From Allopusillimonas sp008369125 (lineage in GTDB: Bacteria > Pseudomonadota > Gammaproteobacteria > Burkholderiales > Burkholderiaceae_B), in the NCBI RefSeq assembly GCF_008369125.1, contig NZ_VOAY01000002.1:124001-188000 (forward strand): 64,000 nucleotides of DNA, written 5' to 3'. The position numbers and the translations under genes are program-made. Shown one piece after another: positions 53,687 to 62,678 of this stretch. The notes under the pieces are model-generated. The model ran no database searches. It was not told where the DNA came from and was given only the letters and a program-made list of their open reading frames with translations. Within the stretch, counting starts at the first letter, position 1, and each line of letters opens with the position of its first letter.

Positions 53687-54139
53687 ATGGAAAGCCACGT
53701 CATTAGCTACCTGGAAAGCCAACGTCGGGGAGCGCAATGGGAATTGTTTTTACGTTCACTAGCCGTTTCGCTGCAAAATTGGGCGCCGAGCGACACCTTA
53801 CGTAAATTGATGCGAGACGCTGGTGTACACACCGGGCAAGATTTAGTATTGCCCACGTGTGAAACTCTGATCGATTTAGAAGCAGCCGCAAATGAACATT
53901 GGACACGCATGGGCTGGGGATTTGTGAAAATCCAAGAACAGCATGATTGCATTTCGATTACTCATGATTACGCACCACTAGAGGCCGTATTTGGAAGAGA
54001 AGCCATGGAATGGGTCGGTAGCTTTCTAGAAGGCATTTATCAACAGTGGTTTGTGTTCTTAGGTGCTGGAGATGGTCTGCAGGTCCAACAAGTTGGCGTC
54101 AGCGACACAGGTGCTTTGAGCTATAAATTTGGTCGCTAA
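53687..54139 (+). CDS. bcsD: Cellulose biosynthesis protein BcsD
   Basis: A 150-residue protein of the BcsD family, close to the usual length of about 156. It shows the C-terminal part GSFLEGIYQQWFVFLGAGDG followed by a strand segment. BcsD forms a periplasmic octameric ring in Komagataeibacter that helps align glucan chains into fibrils. It heads the operon, before bcsP, as in betaproteobacterial type I cellulose operons. The ribosome binding site before the ATG is weak. Confidence 0.85.
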   Translation: MESHVISYLESQRRGAQWELFLRSLAVSLQNWAPSDTLRKLMRDAGVHTGQDLVLPTCETLIDLEAAANEHWTRMGWGFVKIQEQHDCISITHDYAPLEAVFGREAMEWVGSFLEGIYQQWFVFLGAGDGLQVQQVGVSDTGALSYKFGR

Positions 54140-54222
54140 TATAAACGGTGCACTAAGCCGCATCCCGCACTTCAGCATATTGGTGCCCCACATTACTGGC
54201 CAAACGTCCTATGGTATTAACG

Positions 54223-54663
54223 ATGAAAAACCCTAACGACATTACAAACTTATTTGCCTTTTTTGATGAAAAATCGGCTGATCAATATCGTGAGATCAGC
54301 GGCGCCAACGAGCAGCTTGAGGCGCGCAAACGCTGGCCGCTATTCAAGCAGCCTTCCTTGGGTATCACGCCACCTCCTAGGGTCAGCCAACCCTTTGCCA
54401 ACCAGGCGCCCCCAAAACAATGCGAACCACAGGCGAACAAGCCCGTGCGGGCGACTGCCGCCAAGCTCACAGAGCCGCCGGCGACCTGTTCTAGTCCAGA
54501 TGTTCGTGGCGACGCAGTGGCTGCCACTGAGCTGCGTACCGTGTTTGCTCGGCTGGAGCGTACGAATGAGACGGTGGTGTCGCTCCCAATGCCTCCTGAT
54601 GAGCCGATGCCAAAGCCCGCGTCATCCATGCAATCCCTATTTAGCCGACTGCGCAAGGCATGA
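54223..54663 (+). CDS. bcsP: Cellulose biosynthesis protein BcsP
   Basis: A protein of about 146 residues starting at the ATG at 54223 (MKNPNDITNLFAFFDEKSAD); an ATG at 54211 is also in frame. The N-terminal part plus KRWPLFKQPS and the C-terminal SLFSRLRKA are the recurring elements of BcsP, with a proline- and alanine-rich, probably disordered middle. BcsP is a proteobacterial operon member of unclear function, often with BcsD. It lies 84 bases after bcsD. The disorder makes homology detection difficult. Confidence 0.72.
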   Translation: MKNPNDITNLFAFFDEKSADQYREISGANEQLEARKRWPLFKQPSLGITPPPRVSQPFANQAPPKQCEPQANKPVRATAAKLTEPPATCSSPDVRGDAVAATELRTVFARLERTNETVVSLPMPPDEPMPKPASSMQSLFSRLRKA

Positions 54664-54973
54664 AAGTCATCGCTGACAGTATGTTTTTTGCCCAAGGTCT
54701 TTGCTGATTTCTGCTTGTATTTGGTATTTTCGACTTCATGCGCAGTCTCTTTTATCCTACATCTGCTACTAGGACAAACAAGTATTTATCGTTAAAAATC
54801 GCGAATGTTAACAAAACCTGACAATGTTTTGCAATATTTAATGTTACCTTTCTGTGTTGCATATTTTGGGGTGGTCGAGCAAAGGCAATGCGGATAAGTG
54901 AGCGTTAAAGTACGCTAAATCCAGCCTTGGCCGTATTAATTACGCCCGCTACTGCCTTGGTAGGTAATCAGAA
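54664..54973. other. Non-coding gap inside the bcs operon
   Basis: About 310 bases between bcsP and the small ORF. It is A+T-rich at 54760-54860 and then contains GGTCGAGCAAAGGCAATGCG and a small stem CTAC-TGCCTTG-GTAG near 54950. The length suggests an internal promoter or leader for bcsQ-bcsA. I see no clear match to a c-di-GMP riboswitch by eye. Confidence 0.4.
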
Positions 54974-55117
54974 ATGAAACGCACTATGACCATCACGTCC
55001 CTTCGTGGATCTCATGCCGCTGTTTCTTCTGATAAGCCGGTATCCCATTTTTTCTCGCGCAGCTCGCTAATGTTTCTTGAAAAGCAGTCACTGCTTGTCC
55101 TGGAGCATCAGCCATGA
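54974..55117 (+). CDS. Small ORF coupled to bcsQ (unrecognised)
   Basis: A 47-codon frame starts at an ATG with AGGTAATCAGAA before it and its TGA overlaps the ATG of bcsQ (ATGA), as in many coupled genes of this operon. The product starts MKRTMTITSLRGSHAAVSSD and ends LEKQSLLVLEHQP. It has no membrane helix and does not look like BcsR, BcsF or BcsE. It may be a real small Bcs-associated protein or only a leader ORF that sets bcsQ translation. I do not know a homologue. Confidence 0.4.
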   Translation: MKRTMTITSLRGSHAAVSSDKPVSHFFSRSSLMFLEKQSLLVLEHQP

Positions 55118-55890
55118 AAATCCTCTCGGTCCTCTCGACCAAAGGAGGCGTAGGCAAAAGTACAATTTCAGCCAACCTAGCCGTGGCGCTTCAACTGTCC
55201 GGGCACCAGGTGCTCGCTATTGATCTAGACCCTCAAAACGGCTTGGGCTACCACTTTTCGCTTGATCTCGACAACGATACGGGGCTGGTGCACGCCTCCA
55301 GTCAGCCTGAATCGTTAGCTGCATCCATCCGGCGCACCGCATCAGGCCTGTCACTGATTCCTTACGGGGTTTACAGCGAAACGCAACGCATTGCGTTTGA
55401 GTCAATATTGGCCCAACAACCTCATTGGTTGCGCGATACTTTGTGCGGACTCAATCTAGATCCCAATGTCATCGTAGTACTCGATACGCCACCAGGAGCC
55501 TCCGTCTATATGATGCAAGCGCTCTCGGCTGCCACAGAGGTAGTGGCGGTCGTGTTGCCGGATGCAGGCTCTTACGTCACCTTGCCACAGCTGCTAAAGC
55601 TGATAGAAACGTACAGCTCGCACCAGCCACATTTTCGCGATTATGGCGTCATCATCAATCAAATGAACCAGACGCGCCTTCTGAGCAAAGACGTCGCGAA
55701 TGTGTTGCGTTCGACCTTCGCCAACCGCCTCATCGGGACGGTGCATTACGATCAGGCGATTAGCGAAGCGCTAGCCTTTGGCCAGAGTGTTTTCGAGTAT
55801 GCCCCTCATAGCGAGGCTGCTCATGACATTCTGAATTGTGCCAAGGGGATTATTGACCGTCTCGCCACCGATGGCTACGTGGTGTCCTGA
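55114..55890 (+). CDS. bcsQ: Cellulose biosynthesis protein BcsQ (MinD-like ATPase)
   Basis: A 258-residue ParA/MinD-type ATPase with the deviant Walker A KGGVGKSTISANLAVAL at residues 10-26, LAIDLDPQNGLGYHFSLD, and VIVVLDTPPGASVYMM. BcsQ places the cellulose synthase complex at the cell pole and is needed for synthesis in Escherichia coli. Its stop overlaps the bcsA start by one base, and it is coupled to the small ORF before it. Confidence 0.93.
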   Translation: MKILSVLSTKGGVGKSTISANLAVALQLSGHQVLAIDLDPQNGLGYHFSLDLDNDTGLVHASSQPESLAASIRRTASGLSLIPYGVYSETQRIAFESILAQQPHWLRDTLCGLNLDPNVIVVLDTPPGASVYMMQALSAATEVVAVVLPDAGSYVTLPQLLKLIETYSSHQPHFRDYGVIINQMNQTRLLSKDVANVLRSTFANRLIGTVHYDQAISEALAFGQSVFEYAPHSEAAHDILNCAKGIIDRLATDGYVVS

Positions 55891-58064
55891 TGATGGAAAA
55901 GTTTGAAAACTGGCTGGTTGGTGTTTCCTTATGGCGCCATGGATGGGTCCGGGGCGTAAGCTTGGTAATTGCCGGCCTGCTGGGCCTGGCTGTGGTGCTG
56001 ACTCCCTTTGATCTGAGCTACCAGTTTGCCTTTGCAGTGCTAACGTTCGCTATTGCTTATGCACTGAACAAATTATCGCCGGCGCGTTACATCACGCTGG
56101 TGCTAATGTCTATTTCAGTGGCGACATCGCTGCGATACATGTATTGGCGTGTCACGAATACTCTGGGCTTCGAGACTTGGCTGGATAGCATGTTTGGCTA
56201 TGGCCTGTTGCTTGCAGAATTCTATGCCTTGACGGTGCTGCTGCTAAGCTACTTCCAGTCGGCCTGGCCCTTGCATCGCAAGCCCGTAATGCTGCCCGCC
56301 AATATGGATGTGTGGCCGAACGTAGACATTTATATTCCGACTTATAACGAGCCTCTAAGTGTCGTGCGTCAAACGGTACTTGCCGCACTGTCACAGGACT
56401 GGCCTGCCGATCGGCTTAACATTTACCTGCTGGATGACGGGCGACGTGATGAGTTTCAAGAATTTGCCAGCCTGGCCGGAGTGGGTTACCTGAGGCGGGA
56501 TAATAATGAACACGCAAAGGCCGGTAATATCAACGCGGCCTTAGCCCGCACAGACGGCGAATTCATTGTGATCTTTGATTGCGACCACATTCCCAGTCGT
56601 TCGTTTTTACAAATATGCATGGGCTGGTTTCTGAAGGATCCCAATCTGGCCATGCTCCAAACACCTCACGTGTTTTTTTCGCCTGACCCACTCGAGCAAA
56701 ATCTTGAGATCTTTCATAATGTACCCAACGAAAGCCATCTGTTCTACGGATTAACACAAGATGGCAATGACCTCTGGAATGCCACTTTTTTCTGTGGGTC
56801 TTGTGCCGTTCTGCGTCGTGAGCACCTGCTGGCGGTTGGCGGCATGGCCGTCGAGAGCGTCACCGAAGATGCACTGACAGCACTCAAGATGAACCGCCTG
56901 GGTTTTAATACGGCTTATCTGGCGATTCCCCAAGCTGCGGGACTGGCGACCGAAAACTTATCACGGCATATTGGTCAACGGATACGCTGGGCCCGAGGCA
57001 TGGCACAGATCTTCCGTAGTCACAATCCGATGCTGGGCAAAGGTCTGGCCTTCAGCCAACGAATCTGTTATTTAAGTGCGGCGCTGCACTTCTTCTATAG
57101 CCTGCCCCGCGTAGTGTTCCTGACGACGCCACTGGCGTTCCTATTTTTTGGAGCACATGTATTTCATGCCTCCGCCCTGCTAATTGTTGTGTACGCCGTG
57201 CCTCATATTCTTCATGCGCAGCTTACCAACTTTCGAATCCAGGGCAAGTTCCGCCACACGCTTTGGAATGAAATTTTTGAGTCAGTCCTGGCTTGGTACT
57301 TAATGCGCCCTACCATAGCGACGTTGTTCAAACCGGATAGCGCCAAGTTCAACGTCACCGCTAAGGGTGGCACAAACGAACACTCCTACTTCGACTGGAT
57401 GTTGGCACGGCCGTACATCATTTTGTTGAGTCTTAATCTCATCGGCATGATGGTCGGCATCGTTATGCTCCTCTGGGGCAAAGGTGACACAAGCAACGCA
57501 CTGGCCATCATGATTAATATGGTCTGGACCATGCACAATGTTGTCATCTGCAGCGCCAGCATAGCGGTTGCGGGCGAACGACGCCAAGTACGGGGGTCGC
57601 CGCGCGTCAGAACTAATTTACGCGCCACGTTGGGGTTGCCTAATGGACACCGTATCGCGTGTACGGTCAGCGACTTCTCTCAGAATGGTCTTGGTCTGGT
57701 ATTGCCTGCTCCAATGGGGCTGGCAATTGGCGATGCAGTGGATATTTCCCTGTTCCGAGGTGATGAAGAAGAGGTCTTTCCAGCAACCGCGCGCTTTGTT
57801 AAGGATGATCGCCTGGGTGTGCGTTTCGATGACCTTTCGATTGCACAGCAGATTGCGTTGACTCAAATGACGTTCGCCCGCGCAGATATTTGGGCGAGGG
57901 TCTGGAATGCGTCGGTACCTGATGCTCCGTTGCAAGCTCTCAAGCAAATTAGTGCTATTGGCTGGCGTGGCTTTAGCCTTTTAGCTACGGAGACATGGCG
58001 TGAGTTTGGCCGCAACGCACGCAATCTGACTGGGCGAGTCTCTAAATCTGAGGCCGAGCGGTGA
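55890..58064 (+). CDS. bcsA: Cellulose synthase catalytic subunit BcsA
   Basis: A 724-residue membrane glycosyltransferase (GT2). Motifs in order: IYIPTYNEPLSVVRQT, LLDDGRRDEF, FDCDHIPSR (DxD), FFCGSCAVLRR, VTEDALTALKM (TED) and GQRIRWARGM (QxxRW). Membrane helices flank the domain. A PilZ domain follows, with RRQVR and DFSQNGLG as the c-di-GMP-binding RxxxR and DxSxxG elements. It polymerises UDP-glucose into beta-1,4-glucan and extrudes the chain. Its stop overlaps the GTG of the first bcsB gene. Confidence 0.96.
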   Translation: MMEKFENWLVGVSLWRHGWVRGVSLVIAGLLGLAVVLTPFDLSYQFAFAVLTFAIAYALNKLSPARYITLVLMSISVATSLRYMYWRVTNTLGFETWLDSMFGYGLLLAEFYALTVLLLSYFQSAWPLHRKPVMLPANMDVWPNVDIYIPTYNEPLSVVRQTVLAALSQDWPADRLNIYLLDDGRRDEFQEFASLAGVGYLRRDNNEHAKAGNINAALARTDGEFIVIFDCDHIPSRSFLQICMGWFLKDPNLAMLQTPHVFFSPDPLEQNLEIFHNVPNESHLFYGLTQDGNDLWNATFFCGSCAVLRREHLLAVGGMAVESVTEDALTALKMNRLGFNTAYLAIPQAAGLATENLSRHIGQRIRWARGMAQIFRSHNPMLGKGLAFSQRICYLSAALHFFYSLPRVVFLTTPLAFLFFGAHVFHASALLIVVYAVPHILHAQLTNFRIQGKFRHTLWNEIFESVLAWYLMRPTIATLFKPDSAKFNVTAKGGTNEHSYFDWMLARPYIILLSLNLIGMMVGIVMLLWGKGDTSNALAIMINMVWTMHNVVICSASIAVAGERRQVRGSPRVRTNLRATLGLPNGHRIACTVSDFSQNGLGLVLPAPMGLAIGDAVDISLFRGDEEEVFPATARFVKDDRLGVRFDDLSIAQQIALTQMTFARADIWARVWNASVPDAPLQALKQISAIGWRGFSLLATETWREFGRNARNLTGRVSKSEAER

Positions 58065-60328
58065 CAGCCTTCGCGGTAGATACAGGCAAGGTCCGTTTGA
58101 CAAAATTCTACTTTTGTCTGGGTCTGCTAATCATAGCGCTGCTTGCGGGGGCCGTGCGGGCACAGACAATCTATGCCGGTGCCGATAAGCGCCCAGATAG
58201 TACCCACTATGCCCTCGCGCTTCAGCAAATTGGCAATCTTGATGACGATTTGGCGCTGCGCGGCGTGGACGATCGTCAGGGTTTGCCCTTTGGTATACGC
58301 TCAGATCAGCACGTGAAGCGTTTGCAGCTAGACCTGGCCTATCGTCGCTCGCCCGCTTTGATCGAACAACTGTCACATTTGAACGTCCTGCTTAACGGCG
58401 AGGTAGTGTCCACGATCTCGCTCTCGGAGCCTCGACATGACGAAGACGGCTGGAATAGGGTAAAAGCCGATCTGCCCACCCAGCTTTTGCAACCCTATAA
58501 CCAGTTGGCGATTCAACTCATTGCGCACTATACGTTGCGCTGTGAAGACCCCGTCCACCCAGACTTATGGGCAGATATCGGCAAGCAAAGCCGCCTCATA
58601 TTCGATGTGGAGCCTTTGGTTCTGCCTGACGAGCTTGGTTTGTTACCCAGCCCATTTTTCGATCCTCGTGACGTACGTCGCCTGAACCTGCCAATTGTGA
58701 TCAGCGGTGTTACGGATGCGCGCTTGGAGGCCGCAGGCGTTTTGGCCTCGTGGTTCGGTGCCCTGGCTGGATATCGTGGTGCCCACTTTCCTGTGAGCAC
58801 AGATAAATTGCCCGAGCACGGGAACGCCGTGTTCATTGGCCGTGCCGCAGAGGGGGTGGCTGGTATGAACCTGCCCGAACCGGTCGGGCCTACGGTCACG
58901 ATACGTCCTAATCCAAATGACCCGACTGGCAAGATGCTGATAGTCACTGGCCGTAACGACGAAGAAATCATGTCGGCAGCAAAGGGTTTGGCTCTGGGCG
59001 CTCAGACGTTAAGTGGCGCTACGGCGCAGTTCAACAAGCTGCAGGTCGAGCCGCGCCAGCCCTACGATGCTCCTAACTGGTTACCCACCAATCGGCCGGT
59101 GACGCTTGGCGAATTGTTGCCGGTTGATGACCTGACCCGGCGAGGGCGTGCCGCACCCCCTATCAGCATCAATCTGAACCTGCCCCCTGACCTGTCCAAC
59201 TGGCGTATCAAAACCGTGCCGATTAAGCTGCGCTATCAACAATCGACAACTTCCGATGATGACGAAGGGGCCCTGAACGTCTCTGTTAACCATACCCATA
59301 TTGCCCGGTTCCCACTTGCCGACCGCATGAAAACCGGCCAACAATGGATGAGTGGTGATCTTTCCGCAATACAACGGACAGTGCATGTTCCACTAGACAA
59401 GCTGGGGTCACTGGCAAGTATGCAGTTTCAATTTGGGTACCGGGTACCGCCCCAGGAGGAGTGCCGAAACAGTCTGTTGGATAGCCGGCGCAGCGCCATT
59501 GACCCGGAATCCACCATTGATCTGTCGGGGATACCACACCATATCGCGATGCCGGATCTCGCCGCCTTCAGCACTTCAGGCTTTCCCTTTACGCGCATGG
59601 CAGATCTCTCTGAGACTATCGCCATTGTGCCCGCACAGTCTGGCCCATCGGAGTATGGAGCACTTTTGACTTTACTGGGGCGCGCGGGGCGAGTCACTGG
59701 GTATCCGGCGACAGGCATAAAGGTGAAGCACGGCGCCGAGGCAGCTGATTTGGTCGGTAAAGACATTTTACTGATCGAGTCAGGTAAGCCATCGCCTTTA
59801 TTAACTCAATGGGCAGACCGGCTACCGCAGGCCGAACGTTCGGACAACCACGCAGCTGCCGTTTCAGGCTGGAAGCCGGGCGACATCATAACTCGGCTAT
59901 CGAACCTATTAGGCACCCGTACACACCCCTCGCCAACTGCGGTTTCAGCGCGCTCGAGTCCAGCTTACTTTGCCGGTTTCGAGTCACCCGTATCCTCAAG
60001 CCGCAGCGTCATCGTGGCACGGGGAAAAGATGGTCAACAACTGCTTAGCGCAGTCGAGTTGCTCATTGATAATGAAGCACAGGCGCAGCGCGTGCAGGGC
60101 GGGCTATCGATTGTTTATGACAATCGTGTGGAGTCTGTGTCCAAAGGCCGAACCTACTACGTCGGCAATCTGGGTTTCTATCAAACCACACTATGGTTTT
60201 TCGGCCGCTATCCGCTGGCGCTGATTGCCGTGTATTTGCTCGGCGCCTTGCTGGCCGGGGCTGTTTTTTATTCGATTTTGCACGCACGGGCGCGGCAACG
60301 TCTGCGAATTCAGGACTCAGATGAGTAA
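58061..60328 (+). CDS. bcsB: Cellulose synthase subunit BcsB, first copy
   Basis: A 755-residue periplasmic protein starting at a GTG that overlaps the bcsA stop (GTGA). It has a signal segment (FYFCLGLLIIALLAGAVRAQ), the BcsB core (PALIEQLSHLNVLLNGEVVS, HYTLRCEDPVHPDLWADIG, GVLASWFGALAGYRGAHFPV) and a C-terminal membrane anchor (YPLALIAVYLLGALLAGAVF). BcsB guides the glucan across the periplasm and activates BcsA. A second, clearly related bcsB gene follows. Confidence 0.93.
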   Translation: MTAFAVDTGKVRLTKFYFCLGLLIIALLAGAVRAQTIYAGADKRPDSTHYALALQQIGNLDDDLALRGVDDRQGLPFGIRSDQHVKRLQLDLAYRRSPALIEQLSHLNVLLNGEVVSTISLSEPRHDEDGWNRVKADLPTQLLQPYNQLAIQLIAHYTLRCEDPVHPDLWADIGKQSRLIFDVEPLVLPDELGLLPSPFFDPRDVRRLNLPIVISGVTDARLEAAGVLASWFGALAGYRGAHFPVSTDKLPEHGNAVFIGRAAEGVAGMNLPEPVGPTVTIRPNPNDPTGKMLIVTGRNDEEIMSAAKGLALGAQTLSGATAQFNKLQVEPRQPYDAPNWLPTNRPVTLGELLPVDDLTRRGRAAPPISINLNLPPDLSNWRIKTVPIKLRYQQSTTSDDDEGALNVSVNHTHIARFPLADRMKTGQQWMSGDLSAIQRTVHVPLDKLGSLASMQFQFGYRVPPQEECRNSLLDSRRSAIDPESTIDLSGIPHHIAMPDLAAFSTSGFPFTRMADLSETIAIVPAQSGPSEYGALLTLLGRAGRVTGYPATGIKVKHGAEAADLVGKDILLIESGKPSPLLTQWADRLPQAERSDNHAAAVSGWKPGDIITRLSNLLGTRTHPSPTAVSARSSPAYFAGFESPVSSSRSVIVARGKDGQQLLSAVELLIDNEAQAQRVQGGLSIVYDNRVESVSKGRTYYVGNLGFYQTTLWFFGRYPLALIAVYLLGALLAGAVFYSILHARARQRLRIQDSDE

Positions 60329-60347
60329 TAGAAGGAGAGAACACCAA

Positions 60348-62657
60348 ATGACAGTTTGCGCTGTGCCCTCGCGTTGTGGCATTTCACTAATAAGAATTGT
60401 CTTGCTGGCCTTTTCACTGGCAGCCGGCGCGCACGCCCAAAGCTTGCCGCAGATGGATGGTACGCCAGCACCGGCTGATGCAGTCGAACATGTGCCCGAG
60501 ACCGAGACAGCTAAAGCCCTGGTGCCGCAGTACAAACTCACGCTCGAACAACTAGGCGCGCGTTATCCGTTCTACCTGCGAGGCGTAGATGGGAGCGATA
60601 GTGTTCCATTCAATATTCGTGCGGACGAAGTCGTCACCGGGGCCAAGGTTAACCTGACCTATAGTTATTCGCCGGCGCTCCTGAGCGATCTTTCACACAT
60701 TAATGTATTGATCAACGATGAGGTGGTGACAACGTTGATGGTGCCGCGTGACGAAGCAGGAAAAACGCTGCAACGCAGCGTCGAGCTGCCGCCCTCGCTG
60801 ATCACTGAGTTCAATCATCTGCGCCTGCAACTTATCGGACACTACACCCTCGAATGCGAAGATCCAGTGCACTCCAGCCTGTGGGCTAGCGTCAGTAACA
60901 AAAGCCAATTAGATCTGGCGGTGCAGCGTATATCCTTACCGGAAGAGCTATCGATATTGCCGCTGCCCTTCTTTGATTATCGGGACACGCGGCCTCTGGA
61001 CCTGCCCTTCATTTTTAGCAACGACAAAGACGCCGCTGTAATGGAATCAGCGGGAATGGTCGCTTCCTGGTTTGGCGCTCTGGCCGGCTATCGTGGTGCC
61101 TCGTTTCCTGCCAATTTTGATGGCGGATATCCACGCCAAGGAAATGGCATTGTATTCGTCAAGGGCAACACAGCGAGCTTCGGGCACATGGATGCCTTTA
61201 CCGGACCAACGCTGGCCGTAGCCGCTAATCCCAACGACGAATTTGGCAAACTGCTCTTGATTGCCGGACGCGATGACGAAGAAATAAAACGCGCCGCACA
61301 AGCATTGGTTACCGGTGGCGCGACGCTCTCCGGCCAGGTTGCGGTTATTACTGAACTGGATCAGCTCTCTGCCCGCAAGCCTTACGATGCCCCTAATTGG
61401 CTGCAGACTGATCGCCCGATCAAGTTCGGCGAGCTCGTTTCCGAGCAGGCTCTGAGTGCCACTGGCTATAACAATGCGCCGGTGCGTCTGCCGCTGCGAC
61501 TGCCGCCTGATCTCTTTGGTTGGCGAGCAAAGCCAGTGCCTGTAGATTTACGCTATCGCTATACGCCACAGCCGGGCCAGGTGAACTCTGCATTATTGAT
61601 CAGTGCGAAAGAGCAGTTTCTGAAATCCTTTCCCCTGCGTTCAGCAGACCAAATCAATGACAAGAACTGGCTAAAGAGCCTGTCATCCGACGAGATGCTG
61701 CCCATTCATGCCAAGGTGGAAATCCCGTTGGAGCGTTTGATGTCGCGCTCTGAACTTGAGTTCAAGTTCATGTATGACTACGTAAAAGAAGGCGCATGTC
61801 GCGATATCATTATTGATAATGTTCGTGGACGCATCGATCCCGATTCCACGTTAGACTTGACACACTACCCACACTTTATCCCTTTGCCGGATCTGGCAGC
61901 TTTCGGCAACAGCGGTTTCCCGTTTACCAGATTGGCTGATCTGTCCCAAACAGCAGTTGTGCTCTCGGACCAGCCATTCACCGAAGACGTAACTACTTAT
62001 CTAACGTTGATGGGCCGGTTCGGCATGTCAACCGGCTACCCAGCTACACACGTCACGGTGGCCTATGGGCAATCGAAACTGGAACAAGCCGATAAAGATT
62101 TGATCATCATTGCGTCAGGTGAACAGGGCTGGCTATCCGACTGGGCTAAATACATGCCAGCAAGCCTTAGCGGCCAGAACAAACGCTTTGGCACGTCAGA
62201 CTTGACGCAAAAAATCCGCGACTGGATCACGCCTGATCCGCGCGAATCTCAACGGCCAGTCCGTACTGATTTGGCATATACCAGCACAGGCGCCAACGCG
62301 TTGTTTGCCGGGTTCGAGTCCCCCGTAACTGCCGGCCGAAGCGTGGTTCTGATCGCCAGCGGAGAGCCCCAAGGACAGGCCTACGCCGTTAATGCTCTCT
62401 TGGGTAAAAAGGGCTACGAGCAAGGTTTGCAGGGCAGCTTGGTTGTTGTGCGTGAGCAGCGGCTGAATCCATTGATTGCAGAGTACACCTACTCCAACGG
62501 CAGGTTAGGTCTGTGGCGGCAGATTGAATGGACAGTGGCTCAATACTGGCCAAATCTGCCAGCATTCAACCGCGTGCTGGGGTCTGTGGCCGTGCTTCTA
62601 CTATTAATTTCAGCGTTTATCGGCTGGCGTCTGTGGCGCAAGCCGCGACGAGTCTGA
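60348..62657 (+). CDS. Cellulose synthase subunit BcsB, second copy
   Basis: A protein of about 769 residues starting at the ATG at 60348, with GAAGGAGAG upstream; an in-frame start at 60225 lies inside the first copy. The signal sequence (FSLAAGAHAQ) is followed by the same BcsB landmarks in the same order: SPALLSDLSHINVLINDEVV, HYTLECEDPVHSSLWASVS, GMVASWFGALAGYRGASFPA, and a C-terminal anchor (VLGSVAVLLLLISAFIGWRL). The two copies are clearly paralogous but well diverged, so this is not a recent duplication. Confidence 0.9.
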   Translation: MTVCAVPSRCGISLIRIVLLAFSLAAGAHAQSLPQMDGTPAPADAVEHVPETETAKALVPQYKLTLEQLGARYPFYLRGVDGSDSVPFNIRADEVVTGAKVNLTYSYSPALLSDLSHINVLINDEVVTTLMVPRDEAGKTLQRSVELPPSLITEFNHLRLQLIGHYTLECEDPVHSSLWASVSNKSQLDLAVQRISLPEELSILPLPFFDYRDTRPLDLPFIFSNDKDAAVMESAGMVASWFGALAGYRGASFPANFDGGYPRQGNGIVFVKGNTASFGHMDAFTGPTLAVAANPNDEFGKLLLIAGRDDEEIKRAAQALVTGGATLSGQVAVITELDQLSARKPYDAPNWLQTDRPIKFGELVSEQALSATGYNNAPVRLPLRLPPDLFGWRAKPVPVDLRYRYTPQPGQVNSALLISAKEQFLKSFPLRSADQINDKNWLKSLSSDEMLPIHAKVEIPLERLMSRSELEFKFMYDYVKEGACRDIIIDNVRGRIDPDSTLDLTHYPHFIPLPDLAAFGNSGFPFTRLADLSQTAVVLSDQPFTEDVTTYLTLMGRFGMSTGYPATHVTVAYGQSKLEQADKDLIIIASGEQGWLSDWAKYMPASLSGQNKRFGTSDLTQKIRDWITPDPRESQRPVRTDLAYTSTGANALFAGFESPVTAGRSVVLIASGEPQGQAYAVNALLGKKGYEQGLQGSLVVVREQRLNPLIAEYTYSNGRLGLWRQIEWTVAQYWPNLPAFNRVLGSVAVLLLLISAFIGWRLWRKPRRV

Positions 62658-62678
62658 TAGCACGCATAGCGGAGATCT

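Noticed and set aside
54860..54973. GEMM-type c-di-GMP riboswitch before bcsQ
   Set aside because: Only a short string resembles the consensus and the required paired helices and tetraloop are not evident by eye.
58131..62423. Many long minus-strand frames opposite the bcs genes
   Set aside because: They are shadows of the coding strand with arginine-rich, family-free translations.
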